The notes under the pieces are model-generated. The model did no database searches, was not told the origin of the DNA, and saw nothing but the letters and a program-made list of their open reading frames with translations. This document shows, one piece after another, positions 1-10,753 of a stretch of DNA of 64,000 bases (its first letter is position 1; each line of letters begins with the position of its first letter). The DNA lies in assembly GCF_022965805.1 (NCBI RefSeq), contig NC_133101.1, positions 44,801,642-44,865,641 of the forward strand, read 5' to 3'. The stretch is from Primulina eburnea. Its lineage: Eukaryota; Streptophyta; Magnoliopsida; Lamiales; Gesneriaceae. Made by a program: the position numbers and the translations under genes.

Positions 1-712
1 CAGTGGCTATAAATCAATAGACTACAATCATAAGTCTCATCAATTGCAAATGTCAATGCAATAAATGAAAGTATGTGATTTAGGGAGACTCGAGTCAAAC
101 CTCACTCGAGTTGTGCAATCCCAACTCAACATTAATTTATACCTTTCTTTCTGATACCCTGGCTCTGTCGAAGTCTCGAACCCCAAGCCTGTCAATACTC
201 AGTCTGACAATAACAATATCGAGGGTATGGTATCAATACACCACTCAATTATTACTGGATACAAACAGAATTCAATCAAATTCTGTTTCAACAACATAAC
301 ATCATAATCTCAATATATCCAGCCCTATCATATCAGTCAGATATCAATTCTAATATCTCATAATCAATAACAACTCAATTCTGATATCAAATCGGCTCCA
401 AAACTACTCCGAAAATCATAACAATTTCATATTCAGTCCGTTTCTTAATCTGACTTCGATTCTATGATGTCTAATATGTCAAGAACAACATATATGAGTT
501 CCATTCAATTCTGACAATATCATAATTTCAAAGCATGTCAAAACGTAGCAAAACTTACGTCCAGTTGTAGCCTACGTCGATAGGAACACAGTACCGCAGT
601 CGGATTCAAAATCGGACGGACGGATTTCTCACAAAAGGCGTAAGGATTTTTCAATTCTTTTCTCAAACCTTTTTCTCGATTTCTTCTTTCTGATTCTGAA
701 GAATTCGTGCCT

Positions 713-735
713 TTATATATATATATATATACATA
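713..735 (-). promoter_or_regulatory. TATA-like AT run of the LTR of A
   Basis: An uninterrupted TA dinucleotide run lies downstream (minus sense) of the palindrome cluster. The same order, palindromes then TA run, is seen in LTRs S and E, which supports a core promoter rather than a chance microsatellite. Confidence 0.6.
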
Positions 736-782
736 CACGAACGCATGTAAGGCAAGTGGAGTCGTGCATGTGCTGCACGTTT

Positions 783-988
783 CGCGCATATGCGCGCCCA
801 AAGTCACGCATATGCGCCAGTTCTTAGAACCAGCATTTTTCCTTCTCGCGCATATGCGCCACTTTTCTCGCGCATATGCGCCAAGCCTACTGTCCTTCCC
901 GCGCATATGCGCCATCTACGTCGCGCATATGCGCCGAACCTTCTGGACATGTCGCGCATATGCGCGCATTTCTTCGCGCATGTGCGCC
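783..988 (-). promoter_or_regulatory. Cluster of eight GCGCATATGCGC palindromes in the LTR of A
   Basis: Eight copies of a palindrome near CGCGCATATGCGCG have central CATATG (or CATGTG) boxes centred at 789.5, 811.5, 853.5, 875.5, 906.5, 928.5, 959.5 and 981.5. Distances are 22, 42, 22, 31, 22, 31 and 22 bp. The copies form four pairs 22 bp apart, and every step is near a whole number of helical turns. The cluster lies about 50 bp upstream of the minus-strand TATA run, so it is probably an upstream promoter element; the binding factor is unknown. Confidence 0.8.
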
Positions 989-1140
989 ATGGCTTCGGCC
1001 CTTCTCATTATTTGATGTATTTTCTCGTCTTTTCCGGTCCGATCTGTTTCGTCTATAATCAAATCGATTATCACCAATAGATTATAATAATCATCGCTAA
1101 CTCATTTCGAATTAACGGGATAAATTCCTCGGGCATTACA

Positions 1141-1156
1141 TTTCTCCCCCTCTTAG
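1141..1156 (-). other. Polypurine tract of element A
   Basis: On the minus strand AAGAGGGGGAGAAA abuts the TGTAATG start of the 3' LTR. This is the expected primer for plus-strand DNA synthesis. Confidence 0.8.
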
Positions 1157-3232
1157 ATTTGAGTTCGTCCCCGAACTCATAAACAATCAATTCAAAGATA
1201 TCAGAAGAAATGCATAACAGAGTTTAAACCAAAACTCAAATATCTGATTCCAGTCTGGAATACGAATTTCCTAAGTATAATATCATAATACTTCTCCAAT
1301 CCTTCTAACAGAATCAATCTTGCCTTACTGGTTATACAACGTTCGTATAAACCAATCTACAGCTCATCACATATCCGTATCATCAGCTGTTATCAAATCT
1401 GTTTATCTCGTACCAAGATATATACAATCTTCAGTTTCATATACCAATCGTCATCATCCGACGTTGGTTTCTTAAATCTGTCCATTCTGAACTGTCTTAA
1501 TAGCTATTGTCATACGGTAATAACAAGTCATATCAATTAGTGCCAACATCCAGCACTAAAAATGTATCAACGTCTCCCAATATCTGGATAACACATTCTG
1601 ACTGCCTGTCAATCTGTGAAACAATCTAAGAGAGAGTTCATGATATACTCTATCACGAATACAACTCAAACAAAATCACAATCTGACATAATCTACTGGG
1701 GCATTCTGATCTTTCTGACCACTTTTCTGACATCGATCTGTGTCATTTGGTCATGTTTGTACGTTATCTGGTACAAACTGATAGATATAGATTGAACAAT
1801 CTGTCAATCACAATCATATCATATCTCAATCTGAAGAAAATGACGGTAATTTCATTACGAAAACCATAGAAATGTACTCTCATTTCTATTTAGAACTATA
1901 CAATTCTGTAATAAATCTTCTGAGTTCTATCTTTCTATCTTTTCTGTTAGCGATTTAGACATATCAGTACAATTTCTGCCAACATTTCAATACATTTCTG
2001 TTATAACTGATCTCATCTGTCTATATCACAACTATCTGTTCGAATACAATACAGTCTCAATCATCAGACTGAACACTGAATCCATGACTGTAAGCTTCTG
2101 ACAATATCTGTTCTTTCTGATTCGAACTATTTGATATACACAAATCAGTTAATAACATAAATTAAAGAGGAAATACCTACCTGGTATTCGGCTTTAACTA
2201 TCACTATCAAGCTTTGCTGTACAATTCTGACACATCTGATATCACAGAATAATCAATCTCATACAACATACACAATCACATATCTGTTACTCTGATCGAC
2301 ACTCTGTTCTGACTATCGATATTGAGTTCTAAATATTCTAATCAGCTTTTTGAATTGTTATCGTTTCGAAATTAGCTCTGGTTCGGACTGTACAATATAA
2401 TCTTTATTGTCTACTATCTGTCTCGACCACTTATTCCGAATATCATCAATATTCAATCAGATTCAAAACATACTAAATTCATAAACCGCAACTGTCTGAC
2501 ACTGATGTCAACCTCAGCTGACTAATCACGGTTTAACTCTGGTAAAATCACCAAACATATCATATTCAGATATAACACATCCTGAATGCAATCTGTCTCA
2601 GTCAGGATTCGAAATTTTAACAATTTCTAATATCAGTTCAAGGCTAAAATCAATCTCTCGGACTGAAATCAGATCTGAAGTCTCATCTGGGGAAAGCATC
2701 AATAACTTTCTTATTATTGGTAAATCAACCAACGATAGACTCAGCTTCAGTAAATCAACTGAATACATAAGGAGTCACTCTGCTCCTTTCTGTAATAATC
2801 GAGTCATAGCTATTACGAATATCAAAGAAATTCTCAGTCTAGAATTCTTATCGTACAATATCCATCTCTTGGCCATCTCAGGTTCAATTCTCACCATCTT
2901 CTGGAATTAATCTATGGTAGCTATGTACTTGATCAGCATACCAATATTAGTAATGCAGTTCCAAAATCATAGAACACCAGTACAACACAAGCTACTACAC
3001 AATTTAACTTGATCTCATTCTCATCCTACTGTAGTATACAAGATCTAACAGAAATCGCTGATACAAGATCTTTTCCCAAAGGAACAGAAACAATTACTAC
3101 AGTAAATAGGGACTCAACAAATAATGCATACATCAATGCAAGTCTTTCAGAAATAATAGTATGTGAAGCACCGGTATTCCTCAATACATATGCAGGATAA
3201 TCAAACAAATCAGTTACCCGCAACATCATCAT
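1157..3232 (-). pseudogene. Ruined pol of element A (protease trace, deleted RT, integrase trace)
   Basis: The minus strand from 3232 holds an aspartic protease trace in which the catalytic DTG reads NTG (NTGASH, near 3170), followed by stop-riddled sequence resembling the protease-to-RT linker (YSVDLLK near 2760 and EIDFS near 2650). Reverse transcriptase is then missing, and the homology resumes in sequence that matches the post-RT part of elements B and E. Below 1860 there is an integrase trace alignable with element B but full of stops. No long open frame exists between 1157 and 3000. Family assignment is by resemblance; the exact deletion ends need an alignment to an intact relative. Confidence 0.7.
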
Positions 3233-3285
3233 CTGGTGCTTCCTGAGCCTGCTCCTCGGTCAAAGCAAATACTCTGGTCTGCTGT

Positions 3286-4320
3286 CTAGGAGTCTGGCCA
3301 ACTGTCTGGCTTCCTCCTAGGCCTCTGCTGTGACTGAGATGGTGCTGGCTGAAATGAAGGAACGGCAGCTGATCGTCTACTACACTGTGCCGCTGATCCC
3401 GCGGATTCAGCTCCCTGGAATCTTTGGGAATCCCTCTGTGGACATACTCTGGCAAAATGTCCCTGTTGTTTGCAGAAGTGACAACTACCAAGTACTCCTT
3501 GGCATTGCTCAGTGGAATGTCTCCCTCCACAATTTCCGCAGTAAACGCCAGTATAACTCTGCTGAGAACCACTAGAGCTAGAAGAACTACCGCCAGACTT
3601 CTTAAACTGCTTTCCTCTAGCCTTCAGAAAATCTTTCGTTCCACCACTGCTACTGCCACTCTCGAATCGGGGAGGTGGTTGCGGTGGTCTCGACACTGGA
3701 GGAACAAATTCAGCTCCTCTCTGCCTTATCAGGCCTGCTTCAGCGTCCTTTGCTCTATTCATGGCATCAGCAAAGTTATTCGGTCGTCCTGTGTTCACCA
3801 ATGTAAAAATATCGGGATCCAAGCCATTGATGAACTGATCAGCAACGGCTTCGTCATTTTCAGACACATGAGGAGCAAAATTCAACAAGGTAGAGAACTT
3901 GGTCACATATTCTTCAATGTTCAGCTGACCATGTCTCAAATTTGCAAACTCCGCTCCCTTGTCTTTTCTGTACGATATTGGGAAAAATCTCTGATAAAAC
4001 TCAGTTTTAAACACATCCCAAGTAATAATCGTACCTCGTTGCTCCAAGGCCCTCTTCATTGTAATCCACCAGCTTTGTGCAACATCTAGCAACTGGTGTC
4101 CAATCAATTTAATCCGGCGTTCATCACTGTACTCCAGTGAATCAAACAGCAACTCAATGCTACCTAACCAACTCTCACACTCGACTGATGTCTCAGTACC
4201 CGTCAGAGTGGGTGGTTTGAATGACTGAAACCTCTTCAGCAAGGTTTCCATCGGAGTCGGTGTTACATCCATTGGAGGATTCGATGTACTACCCTGTTCT
4301 GGAATTCGTCTAGGAGGCAT
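3286..4320 (-). CDS. Gag of element A (Ty3/gypsy capsid-nucleocapsid)
   Basis: The longest credible ORF of A is 344 codons from the ATG at 4320, starting MPPRR as in many plant gypsy gags. Capsid-type sequence (about residues 45-190, including WLGSIELLFDSL and SWWITMKRAL) is followed by a Ser/Gly-rich linker and two zinc knuckles near residues 260-295: CGNCGGRH...C and CHFCKQQGHFARVC. Gag would package element RNA into cytoplasmic particles. The C-terminal end shifts frame: sequence resembling the normal gag-protease linker (LTEEQAQEA) lies in another minus frame at 3210-3290. It sits about 270 bp downstream of the primer site, as expected. It is nearly intact while the pol behind it is ruined. 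Confidence 0.85.
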   Translation of the reverse strand: MPPRRIPEQGSTSNPPMDVTPTPMETLLKRFQSFKPPTLTGTETSVECESWLGSIELLFDSLEYSDERRIKLIGHQLLDVAQSWWITMKRALEQRGTIITWDVFKTEFYQRFFPISYRKDKGAEFANLRHGQLNIEEYVTKFSTLLNFAPHVSENDEAVADQFINGLDPDIFTLVNTGRPNNFADAMNRAKDAEAGLIRQRGAEFVPPVSRPPQPPPRFESGSSSGGTKDFLKARGKQFKKSGGSSSSSSGSQQSYTGVYCGNCGGRHSTEQCQGVLGSCHFCKQQGHFARVCPQRDSQRFQGAESAGSAAQCSRRSAAVPSFQPAPSQSQQRPRRKPDSWPDS

Positions 4321-4586
4321 ATCTGAAACTCAAAAGGATTAGTAATCCAATCCAACACATCTGTTTCAATTCAGTCTCTCCTCCGATCATCTTACTGCTG
4401 ATCGAGAATCGTTTCGAATTCATTTCAAATAATACATATTACAAAATCAAATCAGATAAGTCAAGTAACATGTATTATATAAAGCAATAAAGAATGCTAG
4501 CAATCATAAGCAAGGAAAGAAACACATTCTACCCCGCTCACTAGCTTCTATCTCAATCTCAAGAATCTACAGTTCTGGTACCTACA

Positions 4587-4598
4587 GCTCTGATACCA
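4587..4598 (-). other. Primer-binding site of element A (initiator tRNA-Met type)
   Basis: The minus strand reads TGGTATCAGAGC two bases after the LTR end CACAACA. This is the standard tRNA-Met primer site of plant gypsy and copia elements and fixes both the LTR boundary and the orientation. Confidence 0.9.
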
Positions 4599-4600
4599 CC

Positions 4601-6186
4601 TGTTGTGGGGACCCGGACGCTAATCATGTTCTTAATCACCATTGGGACTAATTAATCAATTATAAAACAGGGTCTAAATTTTTTTTTTTTAAAAATACAA
4701 AGCGGAAACGTAATGTAATTTAATCAAATTACATATTAAACATGAACATACAAATCTTGTGTTATCTTCAAGAATTCAACTAGGTTCAACTACATATCAG
4801 TGCTGAATCCTATGTTGCTTCGAAGCCCGGATCTCCACGCTATCTAATCTTCTCTCATCCTCTTCTTGACCCTGATCCAGCCCCACCTGTTGTCATGCAC
4901 ACATACAAAACAAGACAACAGCTGGATAACTCCGGTGAGATATAAATATCCCAGTATAAACAATGTAAACATGCAGTCATATAAAAGCATATACGAAAGC
5001 ATATAAGAAGTATTCATAACATGTCTCAAATCAGAAACATAAATTCATATCAAACATTCAATAATCATGAATGGCATAAACAATGTAAATCAACATGTCA
5101 TATCAGACTCAACTCAACCGACGCGTCGTCTCAGACTCGACTCCACTGACGCGTCGTCTCAGACTCGACTCAACTCTATCCTAGGGATCCCGATGTCTGG
5201 ATATAGGTATTATATCGAATCTCAGTCGATAGGAATGAATCAATCCCTAAACGGCATCGATATAATTAATATCTCCAGTATCTGGGCGAATCAGCCGCAG
5301 AATTGACGACTCAGTCAATAACCCGACGAATCAGTCGGTAATTAGGCGAATCAGCCAATAATCAGACAACTCAGCCTGTAATTAAGCGAATCAGATTAAT
5401 TTTAGACGAATATGTCGATCACCAGACGAATCAGCCGGTGACTAGGCGAATCAGCCTATAATAATACGAATCAGTCAACAACCCGACGAATCAGCCGGTG
5501 ACTAGGCGAATCAGCCTATGACTCAACGACTCAGTAATCAATACATACAGTCGGTATCTAAGCAAATCAATCAATGACTAGCGAATCAGCAGTCATTACA
5601 TGCAGTGGCTATAAATCAATAGACTACAATCATAAGTCTCATCAATTGCAAATGTCAATGCAATAAATGAAAGTATGTGATTTAGGGAGACTCGAGTCAA
5701 ACCTCACTCGAGTTGTGCAATCCCAACTCGACATTAATTTATACCTTTCTTTCTGATACCCTGGCTCTGTCGAAGTCTCGAACCCCAAGCCTGTCAATAC
5801 TCAGTCTGACAATAACAATATCGAGGGTATGGTATCAATACACCACTCAGTTATTACTGGATACAAACAGAATTCAATCAAATTCTGTTTCAACAATATA
5901 ACATCATAATCTCAATATATCCAGCCCTATCATATCAGTCAGATATCAATTCTAATATCTCATAATCAATAACAACTCAATTCTGATATCAAATCGGCTC
6001 CAAAACTACTCCGAAAATCATAACAATTTCATATTCAGTCCGTTTCTTAATCTGACTTCGATTCTATGATGTCTAATATGTCAAGAACAACATATATGAG
6101 TTCCATTCAATTCTGACAATATCATAATTTCAAAGCATTTCAAAACGTAGCAAAAATTACGTCCAGTTGTAGCCTACGTCGATAGG
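4601..6186 (-). repeat. 5' LTR of element A, truncated
   Basis: The LTR starts TGTTGTGGGG at 4601 (plus-strand view) and matches the 3' LTR up to about 6187, where it breaks into element K sequence. The missing part is the promoter end: the palindromes and TATA run are gone, so this LTR can no longer drive A. The surviving part holds a degenerate minisatellite (5284-5592). Confidence 0.88.
5284..5592. repeat. Degenerate minisatellite in the LTR of A
   Basis: A word near GCGAATCAGCC recurs about every 22-26 bp, often as GGTGACTAGGCGAATCAGCC, in over a dozen diverged copies. Shorter versions occupy the same LTR zone in elements E (42752-42840, 62935-63010) and B (31365-31470, on the opposite strand). 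It is therefore an LTR component that expands and contracts. Confidence 0.75.
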
Positions 6187-6214
6187 ATTTCACATTGCAA
6201 GATTTGCTCGATCA
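6183..6214 (+). repeat. Remnant of the 5' LTR of element K
   Basis: AGGATTTCACATTGC and the following bases up to 6214 match the end of the 3' LTR (17925-17956) with a few differences. Everything upstream of this stub is LTR sequence of element A on the other strand. AGGA is shared by both parents at the join. Confidence 0.85.
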
Positions 6215-6220
6215 AGTTTT

Positions 6221-6238
6221 TGGCGCCGTTGTCGGGGA
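6221..6238 (+). other. Primer-binding site of element K (tRNA-Asp type)
   Basis: TGGCGCCGTTGTCGGGGA lies six bases after the LTR end. Apart from one base it matches the complement of the plant tRNA-Asp 3' end, the usual primer of Athila elements. Confidence 0.85.
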
Positions 6239-6499
6239 CTGTTACTTCACAATTTTACTATTAGTTATTTTCTTTAGCATTGTTTCATTTTATCAAATTA
6301 GCACTCCATATTCTGTTACAGATATCTTGTCCAGTGCATGCCAAAGTCACTGATGTGGAGCTTGAGCAGTTCGGTCCTTAAATTGAAAGAACTTTCCGCA
6401 GGAGAAGACAACAGCAGAGTCTGAAAGAACTGATGGAGAGGCACGAGAACGATAGTGAGGAGGAACATCGTGAAGATAGACACGTTGAGATGCCGCGCC

Positions 6500-7735
6500 G
6501 CATACCAATGTTGTAGTATGCCCAACCCTCTTTGAATGGAGCACGCCCCAGCATTGTGAGGCCTATTGTGCGGGAAAACCACTTCGAAATCAAACCAGCT
6601 ATAATTCAGATGATTCAGAATATAGTCCAATTTGGAGGATCTGCAGTAGATGACCCAAACACGCACATCGCAGATTTTTTCGAAATTTGCGATACTTTTA
6701 AATTTAATGGAGTTTCTGATGATGCTGTTAGACTGCGTTTATTTCCTTTCTCTTTACTTGATAAAGCTAAAGCATGGTTAAATTGTTTGCCTATAGGTTC
6801 GATCACCACATGGGAGGACATGGCGAAAGCGTTTCTCATTAAATACTTTCCTCCATCTAAGACCGTGAACTGCGGGCAGACATTACCACTTTTGCTCAGT
6901 TCGACCAGGAGTCTTTATATGAGGCATGTGAGCCCTTCACAGATCTATTGCGAAGATTCCCTCATCAGGAACTGCCACTTGGGTTAGTCGTTCAAACCTT
7001 TTATTATAGTTTGCTTACTCCTAATCGTACTATGATAGATGCTGCTGCATGTGGAAACCTATTGAGGAAGACTGCTGAAGAGGGATATGAGCTATTGGAG
7101 GAGATGGCTGCTAGCAGCTATCATCCTCAATCTGAAAGGAACAACCAGCGGAGAAGTGCAGGAGTCCACCAGGTAACTGACCTTTCTGCTATCATTGCAC
7201 AAATTGATGTTTTGAACAGGAAACTAGATGGCTTGAACATGGGTGGCACAACTATGCGTCTTCAAAAGATATTCTGTGAAAAGTGTGGAGGTGAACATTT
7301 TGTGAAGGACTGTCAAGATGACAATCCCTTTTATGTGCAAAATGAGGCACCGGTAAGTCAAGTGGGAGTCCACAACCGTCCGAGAATGATCCGTACTCAA
7401 ACACATACAATCCTGGATGGAGGCAACATCCCAACTTCTCATGGGGTGGTCAAAACAGTCAGAATCGACCACAAGGAGGACAACAATATGGGAAACAACC
7501 GATGTACAGATCTGACCCTCCTAGAGAAGAAAATTCCAACTTAGAGCAGATGATGTCTAAGTTTATCTCGTCCATTGAAACTAGACTCCAAAATCAAGAT
7601 GCGTCAATAAAGGGGCTAGAGAATCAGATTGGACTGTTGGCAAAGATGATAGCAAATAGAGAGCCGGGCACCTTGCCAAGTAATACAGAGACCAAACCAA
7701 AAGAGCAAGTGAAGACCATCGAGTTGAAAAGTTGA
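6500..7735 (+). pseudogene. Gag of element K (Athila type), with stops and frameshifts
   Basis: Capsid sequence starts before a stop at about 6515 and continues through ARPSIVRPIV, FNGVSDDAVRLRLFPFSL and KAWLNCLPIGSITTWEDM (6540-6850). The frame shifts near 6870, runs 6948-7544 with a zinc-knuckle-like CEKCGGEHFVKDC near 7280, then shifts again to 7502-7735 with a coiled-coil-like NLEQMMSKFISSIETRLQNQ stretch. These are hallmarks of Athila gag. The protein cannot be made as one chain. It stops at 7735 just before the pol region. Confidence 0.85.
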
Positions 7736-7737
7736 AA

Positions 7738-8845
7738 GATCTTAGAGGCCAGAGGAACAGAAAAAACTCAAGCACAAGATGAACAGACTGAGTCATCAAA
7801 AGGTAAGTCTTCTAACTCTACACCAGCACCCACTGCACAATCTAAAATTGTTATACCTCCCTCTTTTCCTGCAGCTCTGAAAAAAGCAAAACTTGATGCA
7901 CAATTCGTTAAGTTTCTTGAGGTATTTAATAAATTGCATATAAATATTCCTTTTTCCGATGCTTTGATGCAAATGCCTAGTTGCTAAATTTTTGAAAGAT
8001 ATATTAGCTAATAAGAGGAAGTTGGAGGATCACATGACAGTGAACTTAACTGAAAATTGCTCCGCTTTGGTGCAAAAAAAAATCCCACCGAAACTAAAAG
8101 ACTTAGGGAGTTTTTCTAGTCCTTGCATTATTGGGGATGTTGTTTTTCACAAAGCTTTGTGTGATCTTGGTGCAAGTATTAATCTTATGCCTTTATCTGT
8201 ATTCAGGAAACTCGGATTAGGAGAGCCTAAACCAACCAGGATGTCCTTACAGCTAGCTGACATATCTGTCAAGTATCCACGAGGAGTGATTGAGGATGTG
8301 CTAGTGAAAGTGAACAAACTTATTTTTCTTGCAGATTTCGTGGTACTTGATATGGAGGAGGATGTGAAGATGCCCTTGATTTTGAGGAGACCATTCCTTG
8401 AGACTAGCAAGGCCCTGATTGATTTTCAAGAAGGGAAATTGAGATTGAGAGTGGGCGAAGAAGAGATTACTTTTGATGTTTTTAATGCACTTAAGCACAC
8501 ACTGCATTCTGATAGTTGTTATAGAATTGATGCTTTTGATGCTCTTGAGTCTAACTATGTGCAGGATGCTCTTAGTGACCCGTTGGAAGCAACTCTCACT
8601 ACTGAATTGAGAGAAGATGAATTGGATGCAGAGAAAGATGAAATAGTGGCATACCTCAATGCCAAACAACCATGGAAGAGGCCAATCAGGATGAGATTAG
8701 AGGACTTGGGAGATCGAAGAGATTTGATCCCTCAGAAGTCAAGCCTGGAGGAGCCACCGACGCTTGAGCTCAAACCATTGTCTCCACACCTAAAGTACGT
8801 ATACTTCGGTGAGAATAACACTTTACCTGTCATTATTTCGGCTGC
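7738..8845 (+). pseudogene. Pol N-terminal part of element K: aspartic protease region
   Basis: An open frame from 7992 (with related but shifted sequence from 7738) encodes the retropepsin region of Athila pol. The active-site motif reads CDLGAS near 8160 where D-T/S-G is usual; this DLGAS form is common in Athila-type proteins as far as I recall. Flanking ASINLMPLSVFRKLGLGEPK and PLILRRPFLETSKALIDFQ support the assignment. The frame is cut at 8846 by solo LTR S; the last 13 residues of the apparent ORF come from the LTR. The pol frame resumes after the second target duplication at 10754. Confidence 0.85.
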
Positions 8846-8975
8846 TGTAATGCCAGAGATTTGCTGCGTTATTACTCTGAAATGATTTGTTGATTAATTG
8901 ATGTGATTATAGATGGAACATATTAGACCGGGATAGGCAGAAATGAGATTTGAATTATGCGTGAGGATTGAGCCT

Positions 8976-9213
8976 CGCGCATATGCGCGTTCATGCCAAG
9001 CGCATATGCACGGAGTGGGCAGAGAACCTCGCGCATATGTGCGACATGGATCCGCGCATGTGCGCGAGGGTACCTGAGAGTTGTGAAAAATTGTGTAGGA
9101 CCTCGCGCATATACGCGGAAGAGGTGCGCGCATATGTGCAAGCTGCTGTGAAGGTTACGCGCCGAGACATTATGTCTCGCACATATGCGCTAAGGATGGT
9201 CGCGCATATGCGC
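8976..9213 (+). promoter_or_regulatory. Cluster of eight paired GCGCATATGCGC palindromes in LTR S
   Basis: Central CATATG-type boxes are centred at 8982.5, 9005.5, 9036.5, 9059.5, 9110.5, 9133.5, 9184.5 and 9207.5. Steps are 23, 31, 23, 51, 23, 51 and 23 bp: four pairs at exactly 23 bp, with pairs three or five helical turns apart. The last box is about 52 bp upstream of the TA run at 9260. Confidence 0.82.
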
Positions 9214-9259
9214 GAGACGTTCAACAATTAGGAAGAGCCACTTGGTCATGGCATGCAAG

Positions 9260-9279
9260 ATATATATATATATATATAT
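9260..9279 (+). promoter_or_regulatory. TATA-like run of LTR S
   Basis: A TA dinucleotide run follows the palindrome cluster in the same order as in the LTRs of A and E. It is the likely core promoter of this LTR family. Confidence 0.55.
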
Positions 9280-10753
9280 TTGTATTCATTCTTCAAATGA
9301 AACAAGAGGAAACGAGAGAATTTCAGAGGAAAGAGCAAAGTTCTTGAATCGTAGAATTGTGATTTTTTTTTTACAAGATCCGCCTGTCCGATCTTCAATC
9401 CGACTTCAGTACTGTGTTCCTATCGACGCAGGCTAAAACTGGACGTAAGTTTTATTATGTTTTGATATGTCTTGAAAATTATGGTATTATCAGAATCAGA
9501 TAGGATTTATATATAATATTCTTGACATGTTAGACATCATAGAATCGAAGTCAGATTGAGAAACAGATTGATTATGGAATTTTTATGGTATTTCAGATTT
9601 TATTGATTGATATTGGACATATTTGAATTATGAATTGAGTACAGATTGTATTGGATATCAGTTATGGATTATAATTATCATCTGTTGATGTTGTATTGAC
9701 GGGGATATCAGGATTGTTCCGTTATGTCGTTGATTTTGAGTTAAATCCAGATTTATCAGATTCGGTATTGATCTGGGCAGTATATTGATATTGTATTACT
9801 TGATATTGTCATTACCAGATTGAATATTGACAGACTTGGAATTCCCGACATGAACGTCATCAGAACTGCAATAAAAGAAATGTATAAGTCAATGTGGTAC
9901 CGGGAAAACGACTCGAGTACGATATACTTGAGTTTCTCTAACTCACATATTTATTGTTATTATGTGCATTGATTTGAATTGATATGCTTGTTCTATTGAT
10001 TTATAGAAAGCTTGTATTAGACGAGTATTAGACGAATGATCTTGTGACATAAGTGCCGATAGTGATGGAATCGTCACTGGCACATTGCACATTGGCACAA
10101 GACAGTGATTTGACGAAAGTGCCAAAGTCTGTGACGGATAGGTCAAGACACCGGATGTTTGGTTATATCGAAGTTGATAGAATTGGAGTTTCTTCTATTA
10201 CTGATGTTCGATATGGAATACCAACGTCTCGAAACCGGGATCCCTAGACTAGGAATGAGTCTAGTCTGAGATGTGGAGTCACGAGTCTGATTGACAGTTT
10301 TATATTGATTATGTTTTCGGATTTTGATACATATTACTGATATCTGTTTCATGCTTTTATATGGATTATATAATTGCATGTTCGTTGATTTATCCTGGGA
10401 TGTATTTCTCACCGGAGTTATCCAGCTGTTGTCGTGTTTGTATGTGTGCATGGAAACAGGTGGGACATGATCGAGGTCGAGGAGATGAAGAGAGATCGTG
10501 ATTAGAGTGGAGACTACGGACCTTGATTAGAGATAGGGTTTTGACACTTGATATTTAGTTATTAAACCTTAGTTTGAATGATTGTATATAGTACAAGACT
10601 TGTACTTTAATACTGACATGTATATTAGAATGTATTCCATTACTTTCCGCATTTAATACTGTGTTTTTTTTAAAAAAATTGACCCTGTTTATTATAATTG
10701 ATTAAATTGTCCCAATGACGATTAAGAACATGATTAGCGTCCGGGTCCCTGCA

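Larger units (their letters stand above)
1..1140 (-). repeat. 3' LTR of element A (partial, cut by window edge)
   Basis: The LTR border is at 1140, where the minus strand begins TGTAATGCCCGAGG directly after a purine-rich tract. The LTR holds a palindrome cluster (783-988) and a TATA-like AT run (713-735) in promoter order for minus-strand transcription. Solo LTR S (8846-10753, 1908 bp) shows the full length of this family, so roughly 770 bp lie outside the window. Confidence 0.9.
1..6186 (-). mobile_element. Element A: Ty3/gypsy LTR retrotransposon, decayed, truncated at both ends
   Basis: In its own (minus) orientation this reads 5' LTR (6186 to 4601), primer site, gag, damaged protease, wrecked pol, polypurine tract, 3' LTR (1140 to beyond position 1). 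Bases 1-585 and 5603-6187 are nearly identical, which fixes the LTR pair. The interior is only 3460 bp, shorter than an autonomous gypsy element, because reverse transcriptase and RNase H are largely missing and the integrase region survives only as stop-filled homology. The gag type suggests the Tekay/Del chromovirus lineage (inference). Related elements in the window are S, B and E. The right end is lost at a junction with element K, the left end at the window edge. Confidence 0.88.
8846..10753 (+). repeat. Solo LTR S (A family) inserted in pol of K
   Basis: The 1908-bp block begins TGTAATGCC and ends GTCCCTGCA, the same ends as the LTR of A. It is flanked by the 5-bp duplication GCTGC (8841-8845 and 10754-10758). 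It contains a palindrome cluster, a TA run and the characteristic 3' part of this LTR family. No internal sequence remains, so an inserted element was lost by LTR-LTR recombination. The orientation is plus. Confidence 0.95.

Noticed and set aside
111..299. 62-codon ORF repeated at 5713-5901
   Set aside because: It lies in both LTRs of element A on the non-coding strand; not a gene.
783..988. CRISPR-like array of short repeats and spacers
   Set aside because: The repeat is a 14-bp palindrome, spacers vary from 8 to 28 bp, it lies in a plant LTR upstream of a TATA run, and there are no cas genes.
538..1058. ORFs of 60-125 codons across the palindrome cluster on both strands
   Set aside because: They arise because the GCGCATATGCGC repeat is open in several frames (RICA, HMR and similar repeats). 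They overlap each other and lie in an LTR promoter.
3424..4089. 221-codon plus ORF
   Set aside because: It is the shadow of the gag of A on the opposite strand, which has zinc knuckles and the capsid motif.
8894..9231. Overlapping 72-87 codon ORFs in LTR S
   Set aside because: Same cause: the palindrome repeat is open on both strands.
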